From NCBI GenBank assembly GCA_025403435.1, contig CM046350.1:22383661-22447660 (forward strand): a stretch of 64,000 bases of DNA. Direction: 5' to 3'. Origin of the DNA: Artocarpus heterophyllus. Taxonomy: Eukaryota > Streptophyta > Magnoliopsida > Rosales > Moraceae. Positions within the stretch are counted from its first letter, which is position 1. Every line of letters starts with the position of its first letter. A program made the position numbers and the translations under genes. Positions 35,060 through 47,704 of the stretch are shown here, one piece after another. The notes below the pieces were generated by a model, which saw only the letters and a program-made list of their open reading frames with translations, ran no database searches and was not told where the DNA came from.

Positions 35060-35328
35060 ATGGCATGTTTTATTCCTTTCAACAATAGGAATTTGGATAT
35101 AAGCTTCTTTGCCTTCAGGCCAACAGTTGTTCTTGTTGGTGATCTCATTGATGCTTTAAAGCACTTCTCTTTGTGCACTGAGACTCTTGGTTGTGTCCAA
35201 AGTTCTTTGATTCAGAGCATCCATGGAAATATGGTAACATATCTCTATTCCTTTTAGTACTTTTTTTTTTTTTCATTTTGCTTTTTGTTTGACATATGTT
35301 ATGTAAAAATATATATACATGCACACAT

Positions 35329-35364
<36 letters not shown>

Positions 35365-37225
35365 GTAAATACTCTCAAAGTTTTTTCTTCCCTTCTTTTA
35401 AATCTGTCTATTTAGAAGTCTCAACATGTGGTAAGCTTTAAGAATACCATATTCAAGTTTCATTCTAGTCATTTTTTTGGTCTCTCTGGTAAACTAAAAT
35501 CTCTTTTGCAACTGAAATATATTTTTCTTCTCTTGGGTCTTTTCTTTTGTAGATAAGAGATTAAATGTGGTTGTGGGTGGGCATAAAAAGTTCAAATCTG
35601 ATTAATTGGGAAGAAAAAGAAATTAAAAAAAGAATAAAACTTTTCAGCTTTGGAGTTCTTACACCTATGTAATCCAGACATGACCTTCCTGTTAAAACGC
35701 TTGTGTTGAAAAAATTAAAATAAAATAAAATTATGTAGCATTATTTGATTAGAATTTGATTTTTCCTATCAACCAATCAGTCAAATATCCCAGACCATCT
35801 TTTTTAATGATTGGTTCAAGTAAAACCCTCCAAATGCATGTTAGTAGCTATGGCATTGCTTTGAAATCCTTGTTTTCTGCTTGGACCAGTTTTAATCTTC
35901 TCAGATAAAATGACCATGTCAAGTGGATTTTAAAACAAATCCATTTATTTATTCATGTTAATTATTGGGTTATGACTGCTTTCAGATCCTATGGTACGGC
36001 GCCTGGCTTAAGAAGTCTTGTGAAAACAAAGAAGCACTAACCGTAACCCTCGTAAGTCCTATTAATATTGCTTTTTAATTTTAAGCCTTCGCTTTCATTT
36101 TTTTAAATAGATACACATTATTTTAAACGTAGAATTTTCAAGGAGAATTCTATTAGCTTCTAGAGTGATGAAAGCCGAAGGGAGACAGGCGACGAGATGA
36201 CACTAATAGTCTTCTTTTTTCATTAACAAGAAAACACATTTCAATGAGAGGGACATATACAGTGTGATTTCCATAGACACCAGAGAAGATTACATCATCA
36301 CTCGCCAGGAGGATAGAGACGGAAATGAAATGAAATGAAGTAATCGTGTTCAAGGAAACAAAATGGAGTTAACTTAATCTTCAAGATGTAGTTCTAAGAT
36401 TCCTAAATTTCAACTTAAAGAACTCTAATAAGATTATGTGAACTGATTTAAGTAGATTTTGTATTTACTTGACTAGGATAATTGAAGTCTTAACATAAAT
36501 AAAGTCAAGTCTCACAGACTAGAAGAGACAGATTTTGTTATTGTAACGGCTTATATTAATGTGAAGAAAGAGGTGAAAATGTAGAGGCATTGCTTAGTTA
36601 TGTTCTGTTATAGCCAGGAGAATAAGAATAAGAATTTAGTTTCTCTTATTAAGAACTCAATTTTGAACTTTGCTCAAAGTAGGATTTTCAACTCCAAAAT
36701 TCTCACAAGCCCGTAATCTGTTCACAGCTCACAATGTTGGCCAACATATCAAGCATGGCTATCCTAGTCGAACACGCCTTCTTCGATTCATATGCTGGAG
36801 ATTCGAGAGATGGCGGATTGGCTGCAAAGTTTTGCACGGGTGACACGGTCTCTATGAGCATTGTGGCTCTCACTGTTGGCAACGACATGAGTGATCTATC
36901 TTATGCCTGCTTAGCTTTGTTCAAGTCCAGCTTCCTAAAGTTGGATGGAGTAACATCTGGGGTTTGCCTGAAATGCCAAAGCAAGCCAACTGTCGCGTGT
37001 TTTTTTGTGTGGAAGTCCCTCCACTCTTGTTACTCGTGGCTTCTAGGCTCAAATCAAAGAAGTTCGATGCTACCGTATCTTGAACGATTTCCCCTTGATC
37101 TTAAGTACGACGTTTTCCGAGTAGTCTATGTCAGTGGCGAGAATATGCTGAAAGTTCGGTTTTTTTCTCCTCATCAAATATTGGAACAAGGAGGAGAAAG
37201 CAAAGAACAAGGACATGTCATGTAA
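35060..37225 (+). CDS. Plant-specific protein of unknown function (probable DUF7392), three exons, 245 aa
   Basis: Exons: 35060-35233, 35986-36051, 36728-37225, all GT-AG and all phase 0 (738 nt). The protein begins MACFIPFNNRNLDISFF and has PTVVLVGDLIDALKHFSLC, WYGAWLKKS, SSMAILVEHAFFDSYAGESR-like text (DSYAGDSRDGG), DLSYACLALFKS, CLKCQSKPTV and ends in an acidic GESKEQGHVM tail. I recognise this as a conserved land-plant family that I recall as DUF7392, with no known reaction. No signal peptide, no clear membrane span and no catalytic motif is visible; the CLKC pair could bind metal but stands alone. The GTG three bases before the ATG is not the start. Confidence 0.85.
35328..35364. repeat. 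Compound (CA)n(TA)n microsatellite in intron 1
   Basis: Repeated CA units pass into TA units inside intron 1 of the DUF7392-like gene. Confidence 0.9.
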
Positions 37226-39077
37226 AAAAAAAAAAAATAATAATAATAAAAACAAGGGCAGGTCATGAAAATATGTTATATTGGTCCTATAGATTGAACA
37301 AATTCCTAATTTGTGGTCAGAGAGAAATATTCCTTCCTTAAGTAATCCACTTGATTTGGTTATGTCAATCTGGATTTGATCAACTTGAATACCATGTCAA
37401 GCCATATTCATTGGATCAAGTTGTCAAAAGCATAGACCAATACTTTTCAATCCATCAGTGCTTAAGAAAACAAGTTTTATCTCAATGAGCGAGTACGATG
37501 ATCATGATAGAGCAAAGATACGCATCATGAAAAGTTTTATCAGCACGTCAACATGAGACCAAAGAAAAGAAAAGAAAGGATAGAATGTTGTTGAATATAC
37601 TCTTCCAAACCATCTTGTAGTGTGTGTTTTCTTGGGCACCTTTTTATTGCAAATATAATGAGTTTTGTGTATTTTCTTATCTTATCCAAGAGCCAAGGCT
37701 TTGGAGGAAATATAAATTGAGGAACCATAAACTGTGCATTATCCTTGGGGAAAAATAAAATGTTGCCACCCTATTGAATTGTCTTAGGGTTTGGCATAAC
37801 TCAATTGATAAACCAACTTTTGGTTTTGGGTTTGGCATTTTTTAATGGACAAAACCTAAAAATTCAATGTTTAGGTTGAGTCAGTCAACAAAAGCCCTAA
37901 GCAAAATGACCCCACTTGATTGCCCTCGAGAATTATGAACCACCAAAATTTCAAAAGGGCCAAAAAAGAGAAGGAAATTTTCAGAAAGAAACAAGCCTTT
38001 GTTAGGTATTCTTCTTTTTCTTCACTTTCTTCACCAGGATGGATGGCATTCCAACATAAATTCAAAAACCAAATTGATATTTTTTATTTCTTTTATTTTT
38101 CAAAGAATTGCTACTATGCATGCCCCACCCAACTGCTTAAACTTAGACATCCTTCAAAAGGGTACAAAAACCATCATTGACTTCAAAGTTCAAACAAGCT
38201 TACACCTCCATCCCCATGTGTTTGAAAAAGGAATCATAAGGTACAAAAAAAAAAAAAAAAAAAATTAAAGATCTTTACAGGACAAGTTGTTGAGAAATTT
38301 CAAAGACAGGAAAGAAAAGTAGCAAACTAACTAGGGACCCGTGTTAGAAATGCAAGAAGAACATTGTGGTATTTTATTCAAACACCCCACGTTCTTGAAG
38401 CAGGACATAGTTATAAACTTTTAGTACTCAGAATTCTCTGCAATAGAAAGGTCCTCATCTTCCTTTATTTTGTTCTCTTCCTACTCAAAATTTCCACAGG
38501 AGAAATCTCTCAAATATATATAAGGAAACCCAGATATTGTAGTCAATGGCTCACATGTGGGTTGAAGGATCTTGCCGTGCTCTTTAAGTTGTCCCTCAAA
38601 AACAGTTGGTAAAAGTTTGAATCATACAAGGGACAAAAAGAAAACTCTTGAAGAGTGTTTATCCGTTAGAAGAACTAAAATATTATGGCATGTGAAAGCT
38701 TGACATTATGATATATTTTTATTTTACACTATAGTATATAAAAGCTGTATACTGTAGCACTTAAAACTTGGTTCCCGAACAAACTTTTGTTCTTACATAA
38801 TGCATTATCTGTTAGGTTAGCACTTTCTTGAATGTAAGCTAAAAAAGTTCAATTATTATTATTATTATTTTTTTTTTTGCTAGAACAAGTTCAATAGTTA
38901 ATTTAGTTTTAGACTTTAGCATGACAGTCATCACAAATTGCACAGTATTGGGTTGTCTCAGTTATTAAATATAAGTTAGAAATTGTAATTAATATGTACA
39001 ATTTATCAACGATACAATTATCCAAAAGATCAGCGTATAGTGTTTGGTGCAAAATTTCGTCCAACCCAAATGAGTAC
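37226..39077. other. Intergenic DNA
   Basis: No gene is recognised. It includes a poly(A) run at about 38244-38264. A stretch near 38655-38800 (GCATGTGAAAGCTTGACATT, ATAAAAGCTGTATACTGTAG) loosely resembles MITE family 2 and may be a decayed copy. Several short frames have no family features. Confidence 0.45.
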
Positions 39078-39078
39078 T

Positions 39079-39185
39079 TGGGTATGTTTGGTTGAATATT
39101 CAAATCAATGTTCGAATCATTTTGCTACAGTATTTTCTCTCACAAAAATTTAAATCTTTATTCAAATACTCGAACAAAACGGGCC
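39079..39185 (-). mobile_element. Tourist-like MITE family 1, copy 3
   Basis: Starts GGGTATGTTTGGTTGAATA, contains the family core ATCATTTTGCTACAGTATTT, and ends AACAAAACGGGCC followed by TTA. Confidence 0.82.
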
Positions 39186-41917
39186 TTAATCAAGAACGTG
39201 CTGAGAACAATTTGATAAATGCCAAAAACTCTGTAAAAACAAGGTAGAACTCGGCGCCGGTGAGGTACCGGCCAATTAGACTTCAATGCCCCCACAAAGT
39301 TTCCCAAAGTTTTGTTTTCAAGCCACTTGTTTTTGGATGTCAAATCATGCAGGACGTTTTCCTTAAAAGCTTCACCAAAATGAACGATTGTAAATTAATA
39401 AAGGTGAGTGAAACCAGTTATCTGCAATCTCAAGAAGCAGTTTTTGCCCCCCAAAACATAAAAGAGCGCATTTACCAAATCATTTAAAAAAAAAAAATTG
39501 GAATGGTAATTGGATGATTAAAAAGTAAAGAAATAGATTTATTCTCTTGAGTGTATTTATTTATTTGTTTGATTGTTTTTTAGTGTTTTTTTTAACTTAG
39601 AAAAGTAATCTTATCAATATAATTATTAAAATATATTTTTATATGACTAAATAATTATTGAATAATAACATTTGAATTTACACGTAAGTTAGTTCCATTT
39701 CTTTTGATAAAACATCAATACTAAAGGTGACATAAAAATTGACATTCTATTCTTCATTTTCTACATGTTTGAGGCTTACAAAATTCTCGTAACTGATTTT
39801 ATAAGTAATCATATTATTAAAAGGAAAGAAAATCACTATTTACCTTCCAAATGGGGAGATGATAAAATATTACAGAAAACAAATGAAAACAAAGAAAGTG
39901 GTGATCAACTTGATTGCCCTAGAATCTGTCCTTGAATTGAATTTTAACTTCATAAAGGGTCATCTCCGCAAAAAGGCCCTCCTGTGTAGAAACCAAGCAA
40001 TGAAAAAAAATAAATAAATAAAAATAAACATATGATAGGATAATAATTTTGAGTTTTATCTCATGCAATCTTTAAATTTTAATTTATCAGTCTGAGCACT
40101 ACTTGCAATTTATGACTCAAAAAAACATGCAATTTTTAAATTGTGACATTCATTATTGCGTTTGCATGTAACTAAGTCCATTATTCAAAAAAATTGTTTT
40201 TCCCCCATGAAATTGGTTTGGGGGGGTCTTGGGAAAATGACTTCTCTTGTTGTAGTTCAACTCTGGCAATCTTTGATCAAAGCAAAGGACATTGCATTTA
40301 TGGTTTAGGGCCAACTTTTGTTTCTTCTTCGGATGCAGATGCAGGTCCTGAAACTTTGTACTTTCAAGTAAACATCTTTTTTTTTTTGGTTTTTTTTATC
40401 GTTTTATTTATTAAAGTACTTCCAACTACAACTTTTAAAAAAATTGGTGCATAATATTAGTATTTTCCATCAGGCAGTCTTTCAAAAGCATAATTTAAAC
40501 AGGAATATTATGCTCTTTTTTCTTCATTAAAATTATTTTCGCAGTTTTTTTCCTAATAACAATGTAATGAGATATATTCTTAATAAAAGTATTTACGGAT
40601 CATACTATATAGATTAGATGTTGATCCGTAATTCAATCCATACGTATCATATTGAAAAAATTTCAATCTAAAACTAATTTGTGAACACCTCAATCTAATT
40701 CAATTTAATCAAAAAACTACAGATTTTGTGAATTAGATTATTTTATAGATTCATGCATTGAACCTTTAAGTTTATGAAAAAAGCTAGCAAAAACCCAATA
40801 GAATGTAAGAATTTGATGATAAACTAAATGGTAGCATTACAAAACATTACAACCAACAAGCTGAAATAAATTTTAGACATGAGTAAATAATGTTATCTTT
40901 GTAATTGGACTAATTTTTTTAAGCCTATAAACTTTGGGCACGGTATTATACGAGTATAGGTTTATATATTTGTTAAAATTTTATGTGTGTATGTATATGT
41001 ATATATAATTTAAACAATATATAGTTCAGATTCACGGGTTACATAAATTGAGAGATATTCAATCTGTAATCCAATATGTTTATATCAGATTGAGAAAATC
41101 CTAATGCAAATTAATATGTATTTTTTATAATCTAGATTAGATTGGATTAAACAGATTAAGTGAATTGAGGGATTCTATGAACTGCCATAATTCTTATATA
41201 AGGACATATAAGAGGGAGTGCAAAGAACATTAATGCCAACTTTCACTAAGGCATGTTGATTGATACTCATATATGAAAGCTTTAATTGAGAGAAACTGAC
41301 GAAAGCTATTGTTTAGTTTGCACTTGCCATATTGATCGGCATTGTGAAGATGCAAAGGAAGCTGAACTTGTGTGCCTATAAATAGGCATTCCTTCATCTT
41401 GTAATAGACATCAACCAGAAGAAGAATACTTGTAACAGAATAGTGAAAAGTAGAAATATTGAGGAAAAATGTAAGATGGAGAGAGAAAGAGAGAGAGAGA
41501 ATGAGTGAGCGATATTAATAGGAAAAAAAATGCTCTTTATTTATTTATTTTAATAAACAGAGATACAAATTGAGTAGAGAAATTTGTACATTCCAATTAA
41601 GTACCCCAAGCATCTCAAAGAAGCTCTCACTTTAATTTATTAAATAGAGAGAAAACAAAAACAAAAACAAAAATAAAAAAGTAATGAAACCTACTATATA
41701 CGTATCTTGCCTCAATTGTAATTTTACATTTATTGCGTGTTGCATGAGTAATTGTATCAAATTTGCATACTTATAATTCTTTTTGTAAAAAAAAAATAAA
41801 TAAATCTCTTTAACTAATTTTGTGTCCAAAATTGATGAGACGTTGACACAGACAGGTCCTTTGTTTCATTAAACTATTTTTCCAAACACTCTAATAGTTA
41901 CTATGCTACTAAGTATG
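39186..41917. other. AT-rich intergenic DNA with one coding-like frame
   Basis: A frame at 40194-40367 has a less biased composition than its surroundings (GLGGSWENDFSCCSS, GLGPTFVSSSDADAGPE) and could be an exon or gene fragment, but I recognise no family. The segment 41190-41520 has a TATAAATA at 41377-41384 followed by CATCTTGTAATAGACATC, the look of a promoter or of an LTR U3-R region; no terminal repeats were found. Confidence 0.35.
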
Positions 41918-42076
41918 TGTTTGAAATATTAATTAAAACTAATTGGTTCTAACTAACTACAATGTAAAGCTATCAACAGCTACCGTACAAAATAAAAAAG
42001 TTATTATAATATAAAGCTCTTATATACCACCTTTTTAAGCTTAAAATTTAGTTCTAACTAACTAAGCAAAACACCC
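41916..42076 (+). mobile_element. MITE family 2, copy 2 (diverged)
   Basis: Left side GTGTTTGAAATATTAATT and the opposite strand of the right side GGGTGTTTTGCTTAGTTAG are similar, and the body has ATGTAAAGCTATCAACAGC and ATAATATAAAGCTCTTATAT as in other copies. Confidence 0.65.
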
Positions 42077-43185
42077 TTAAGTAAGCAACATTGCATTACA
42101 GCTTTTAATAATAAAAACTTAAGGGTGACTGATGAGACTTTGAAAATGCATATTTCTTAAAGTTAAAATCAATCATTTTGCATTAATAGTTATCATTAAA
42201 TTCCTTAATTAAAGTAATTAAGTGTTAAACATTATTTTGGTGTCTTAATATAAAAATATGTCTAAATATTGTGTTTCTAATATATTTTTATATTTAATAA
42301 TGCTTTTGGTAATTCTTAGAATCATTTTCCTATATAGAATATTAGTTTAGTTTGAAATTAACCAATATCATAAAAATAACAAATGGTAATTTTATTTTGA
42401 GGCTTAATGTATTTTATAATGTGTTTTAAATTTGTAAATAAGTCCTATAATATTTTTAGTAATTTTTAAAAATATTTTCGAGTCTTAAAAATTATATATC
42501 TGTCAAACTCAATGAGCTTAGAATTTTAGAAGTTTGTTATTATTTTTGAGCGTTTTAATTTTTTATATCTAGATTTGAAACTTGACAAAAAACAAAGCAA
42601 AACGACACCAAAACAGATAAAATCGGACATTAAATGTCTCATAAAATACATAAAAATTTAAATTAGCCATGTGGCAGCTCCATAGCCTTTGGATCACGTT
42701 GCCATATTCTCCAAATTGTCTGATTAAAGCCACATGTTAGATGACAAGCATAGCCACCAAACAGTGCTGCTAGAGTGGGTCCTGCATGTTAGCAGCCTCA
42801 CTAGATCCGTTACGGGCAACTCCACCTACGTGTGTGTTCCAAGCTGTCCAATATGATTACCTAGACTTAGTCAACAGTCTATAATTGCCTTAGCTCGAAC
42901 CCACTTGGCCCACCGAGTCCCAACCTTGTTTTGCGTTTTTTAGTCATTCGATTGCTAGATGAATGCCCAGGATTACGTCTCATCAATACCTCCATCCGCC
43001 GCATTGTAGGGAATCTGAAGCTCATATGGGAATTTTAGAGAGAAGAAGAAGGAAAAAATATTAAAAAAAATGTTTTGTTTGTCAAATTGTATCCAAAAAT
43101 GTCAAGGAAAATATTGTTAAGAAAATACAAATTGATAAATAGTAATTTTGGAGCTCTATAAATACCGAAGCTTTTGTCTCGATTT
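42077..43185. other. Intergenic DNA
   Basis: No gene. The part 42660-43000 is less AT-rich than its neighbours, includes CCACATGTTAGATGAC and GGCCCACCGAGTCC, and shows no coding frame or repeat I can name. Confidence 0.45.
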
Positions 43186-44170
43186 GTAGCACCCCTATTT
43201 GTTGCATAAAAAAGTACTATTTAAATTTTAGTTCTTAGTTTTTATATTTAGTTTTTAGTTGAAGTTTTTGTAAAATATTTCTTAGATTATGCTGTAAAAA
43301 TTATGCTCAATAATATTTCTAGTATTTATTTTAAATATGTCTTTTAAATTTTTCTTTTTAGCTAAGGTGAGAAGGGAAAACTCTGGCAAAATCTTTTTAA
43401 ATATTTTTAGTTTTTCTCAAATTTCTAAGCAGTTATAATGCCAAAATATTGTATAGAAAACTTGGGATTTTAGAATTTTTTTAGTTAGAACTCTACCAAA
43501 ATTCTGGTTTTGATTTTTTTGAAGACATGTTCTAGCACGGATATTGCTTGGGAGGACTTTGATGCTGTAGACAGAGAATGGCTTGGTAAATGCTTAACTT
43601 ATTATTTGATTGCTATTTTAGTTAAGTAATGCTGAAATTCTACTCTTTTATTGAGTTGTGTTTTTGCAGCATTATAAGCATGAAATGACATAGTAAATGC
43701 TTGGTAATGTTTAATTTATTGTTGATATAAGATGGCATAATATATTCTTAAATCAATTAATAAATAATTAGAAACTAAAATTTGTTTAAGTTAATTCCAG
43801 AATGGAACCTTTAAACTTTAGCATTGTTATAATTACTGTTTCATCTCTTTTAATTGTTGTTATTAGTATTGTTATTGTTAAAGTTATTTTAAATTAATTG
43901 CACTTATTGTTAAAATTTTATTTTAATTTAAGGTATATTTCTTATTATTAAAGTTTCAAAATAACAAAATTCTAAAAATGAAAAATATTGTAAAAATGTG
44001 TAAATGTTATGAATATATTTTGTAAATAATAAATATTAATCCTTTTATTTTTTAGCTTTAAAAAATAAATATTTAATATAATAAATATACTAGACCTTTA
44101 GCATTACCTTTTCCTGTAGGTTCGATCTCGAATTCATTGAGTTTTATTACCTAGACAACTTTATACTTAG
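43186..44170 (+). mobile_element. Possible degenerate gypsy LTR or derived fragment
   Basis: TGTAGCACCCCTATTTGTTG at 43186 resembles the LTR start of the intact element at 16243 (TGTAACACCCGTATTTTTAA). Near 44118 the phrase GTAGGTTCGATCTCGAATTC followed by GAGTTTTATTACCTAGACAA resembles a segment common in non-coding parts of plant retroelements. The two may belong to one decayed element or to two. No second terminus was found. Confidence 0.3.
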
Positions 44171-45138
44171 GGCTATATTGAATTTTATTTTTTAAGACCA
44201 AACAGAGACCAGCCAAATAACAATTAGCATAAATCTCAATCTTAGCAGCCAAAAAAATCTCAAGCAAAATAATATTGTGATCCCACCTTCTCTTGCCATG
44301 AAGAGAATGAGATACCATCACATCATGCCACGTGGACAGCGTGGTCAAAGATGTAGGCTATATAGTGTGGCTGGTATATATTTAATTCACACACATAAAT
44401 TTTCAAAGTAAACAAAATTGGCTAACGTTGGTCAAAGTCTAAGGCCATACATGTCATGCCCTCTACACAAGGACGCCAACGGACGCAAGGCCAACATGAC
44501 GCCAAAAAAAGGACAAACATGTGAGATTAGGGCACCAAAAGACATAAGTCCAGAGTCCAAGTAATGTTCACTTATTTATTTTAGCAATTTCTGCATAAAG
44601 AATGTTTTGGGACGCCTACCCTTTAAATTCTTTTGAGAAATAATAATATCAAGAACTTCTAGGACCATTGGTGCCCGTGATGAAGGAAAAAGATTAAATT
44701 GATTAATGCAAAAGAATTATGGGGGTGCCCATATTTTGTCTAGGGCTTTGAGCCTTAATTATAAGTTATGTTGGTGGATAATGTACTTTATGTTTCGTAA
44801 ACTAGTGACGCTAGAGGGAGAGGATTTCAAGTGTTTGGTGTTAAAATATATAATTGGTATTGATGAACCTCCTAACAACTATAAGTTTTTGAAAGAAATG
44901 AATTCCCATAGTCAAGTCCTTTCTATTTTTAATGATTTGTTTTTAGAGTTTGTATGTAGTCCTTTAATGGAACTGGTCTTATTTAGGTGTTTGTTAAATT
45001 TGAGATGAAACAAAATATTTATTTTTTGTAACACTAACTTTAGAATATTAAAAACATTTTATGAAATAAATAAATTTTTTATTGTTATATATTATAATAA
45101 GTTTTCAATTTTTCATGTTGCACGTACGACTAATCTTA
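44171..45138. other. Intergenic DNA with a short unidentified frame
   Basis: A 100-codon frame at 44706-45008 (with TLEGEDFKCLVLKY) shows no known family. CCACGTGG at 44330-44337 is a G-box core but no gene follows closely. Confidence 0.4.
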
Positions 45139-45258
45139 GGGTCCGTTTGGTTCGAGTATTTGAATAGAGTATTTGAATGAAGATTTAAATTTTTGTGAGA
45201 GAAAATACTGCAGCAAAATAATTCAAACCGTGATTCAAGTATCGAAACAAACGGGTCC
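45139..45258 (+). mobile_element. Tourist-like MITE family 1, copy 4 (reference copy)
   Basis: 120 bp from GGGTCCGTTTGGTTCGAGTA to ATCGAAACAAACGGGTCC. The two ends form an inverted repeat of about 20 bases with few mismatches. TTA flanks both sides (45136-45138, 45259-45261). The end sequence and three-base TTA duplication point to the PIF/Harbinger (Tourist) group. Confidence 0.9.
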
Positions 45259-45261
45259 TTA

Positions 45262-45746
45262 TTGTAGTAAGATTTGAACTTTGTTAGAAGTTTTTAGATA
45301 TAGCAAATGAGTGAGTATCACGTGTAGGCTTACAACTTTTCTAATGTGGAATCAAGTGCATTTGATTAACAAGTCCAAAAGTTGAGAGGAAGAGGGAAGA
45401 AAGGAAAAGGGGAAGAAAGAATAATGATTCTTTTTTTTTTTTTTCCCCTCTATATTTAGCTTGAGAATCCTAGGAAAGTTTTTTCTCCTATAATTGAGAT
45501 TCCCTACATAAACAAGCCTCTATCCGTGAGATTTATGTGAACTCCATATTCCATACTAGCAGACAGTAATCTTAAAACTGTCCTCCTTTTTTTTTTTTCT
45601 TTTTTTTTCTTTTTTCCGCCTTCCTCTATATGCATATGAAGGTAACTTTATCATAATCCATCTACATAATAACACGATGCTTTATGTTTTATAACAATGG
45701 CTTTGTAAAGGTATAATCAGAAACAGAGTTATCATTATTGAGTGGC
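45262..45746. other. Intergenic DNA
   Basis: No gene. Two T-runs (about 45429-45445 and 45589-45617) stand out. Nothing else is recognised. Confidence 0.45.
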
Positions 45747-45900
45747 CACTACTAAAAATTGTTTCATGATAACAGCTTAAAACCGTCGTGAAAAGTATAC
45801 ACGACGGTTAAAAACTTGTCGTATAATTATCCGTCATAATACAAAACATAGTTTACATGACAGTTTTTTACCATCTAAGATAGGTTTTAAGCCCAAAATT
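45747..45900 (+). mobile_element. CACTA (En/Spm-type) transposon terminus, remnant
   Basis: CACTACTAAAAATTG is the typical terminal motif of plant CACTA elements. It is followed by a perfect 10-bp inverted pair AACCGTCGTG (45781-45790) and CACGACGGTT (45800-45809), then more ACGAC/GTCGT subterminal motifs, as expected for transposase binding. The opposite terminus (ending TAGTG) was not found, so this is one end of a broken copy. Confidence 0.65.
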
Positions 45901-47185
45901 GACAGTGTAGATGCCTCATTCAACTTTCAAAATTTAAATTTATACCCCTAATTAAAAAAACTAAATTCAGTTATAGTCTCATATTGAAGGAAAAATCTAA
46001 TTTGTGCATAATGAAAATTTTAAATATGTATCCATCTAATAAAAAACAAACTCTTGTTTTTTTTTTTCCTCTAGTACCCTACAGAAAAAAAAAATTATAG
46101 TTCTGCAACTGGATGTCATAATTTGTATAGATTATCTTTTTTGCCCTTAAAAATACTATTTTTAAACTATATAATATAACTGAACTCCTTGCTGTTACAT
46201 CTTTTTAAAGTATTACATGAAATAGAAATACCTTATTATACCTCAACATTTAATCTTACACATGTGTTGATGTCTTGTTATTCTTTGATCTTTACAATGT
46301 ATGTACAAAACCGGTTTTGCCGAAAGACTGTAAAAATTAAAAAGAATAAAAGGGCCAATATTTCAACTTTTAATTTTATGTAGATGTCACACATTTAAAT
46401 GCTATGATGCTTGGAACTTCTTAGCAATTCTCATATATGGCATCGCTTGTTTTTAGATAGGAAAATAATGATGATAATAGCTATAATCTATATATATGTA
46501 CGTATATATGCATGTATGCATGAATCAATTAATTCTAGCATACCTATAATTTCTCTATTCTTTTTTTTTTTTTTTTTTAACTTTCTCCCGATTGTTCTTA
46601 TGATGGTACCAACCTTTTTAATGCTATTAATAAAATCTTAAAGCACTTTTAATCTAATGAGTGGACCACGCATATAATGAAACTGTTTACAATATCTCTT
46701 CCTCATAAAGATGCTCAATAATAGATAGGCATTAACTTTAAAAAAAAAGGGACAAAAAAACTGTAAAAAGAGCCAAATAACTACGAGCTATACGTACATT
46801 TTTCAGCAAAATATATATATTAGTACCAATGCTATGATAAGTGTGTAAAAAAAATAAAGTGATAAGAGTTTTCAACTGTTAAATTACATCAAAATTATAT
46901 TAAAGTAAATAATGCATGACTATTTAACCAAATTTTATAATAAAAATTGATACTACAGAGTAATTGGAGAACCAAGTTAATGTGACATTTGGAAATTTTG
47001 AGTTTTATTCTTAAAATTTTTATAAAATTTTTTAATTGTTCTCTTTTATGAAGAAAAAAATATAATTGTGTTGTCGTTCAAGCATTAAAATACATCGTAC
47101 ACGGCGTGGCTGCCCTTCCTCCTGAACTTATTATTATTATTATTATTATAAGAATAAGCTCCCCTTTCAGCAAGGAGCACTAAAC
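45901..47185. other. AT-rich intergenic DNA
   Basis: No gene. It contains a T-run at 46561-46578 and a TTA microsatellite at 47127-47149. Short frames at 46189 and 46411 have no family features. Confidence 0.45.
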
Positions 47186-47696
47186 TACGGCCGACAGTAA
47201 ACGTGTTCGTGTCGACACGTTTACAGTACGACATGTTTACGTCAAACATGAACACGATCTGCTTATGGCACGGGTAACACGACATGATTAACACGATTAC
47301 TAAGTAGGCCGTAATGGGTTAACATAATAACAACACGTATATGACATGTTTATGACCTAATTAACTAAAAATTAAAAAATTAAAAAAAACTAATAAAGAA
47401 AATTAACAAAAACATAATATCTAATTAACACTAACCTACTACAAATATTTTTATTTTTAAGCTTAAATGTGTTATAAACGGGTGGGTCGTGTCATGCCGT
47501 GTCGATACGTTTACAGCCCGTTTAATAAAACATGTTAAGGCGTGTTAGACGTGTTAGCATGAATCCAGCCTGTTTATTTTTGTGTTATTCGTGCCAACTC
47601 ATTTATGGCTCAATTAATAAACGTGTAGTCCAAACCCATTTATTTCGTGTCGTTTCATATCGTGTCATCGTGCCGTGTCTGAAATTGTCGACCCTA
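47186..47696. mobile_element. Non-autonomous hAT-like element with CGTG motif array, 511 bp
   Basis: The left end TACGGCCGACAGTAA and the opposite strand of the right end TAGGGTCGACAATTT form an imperfect inverted repeat of the hAT type. Flanking octamers CACTAAAC (47178-47185) and TACTGAAC (47697-47704) agree at six of eight bases. The interior is filled with CGTGT, ACACG and GTGTCGTG-like motifs on both strands. No transposase is encoded. Confidence 0.65.
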
Positions 47697-47704
47697 TACT
47701 GAAC

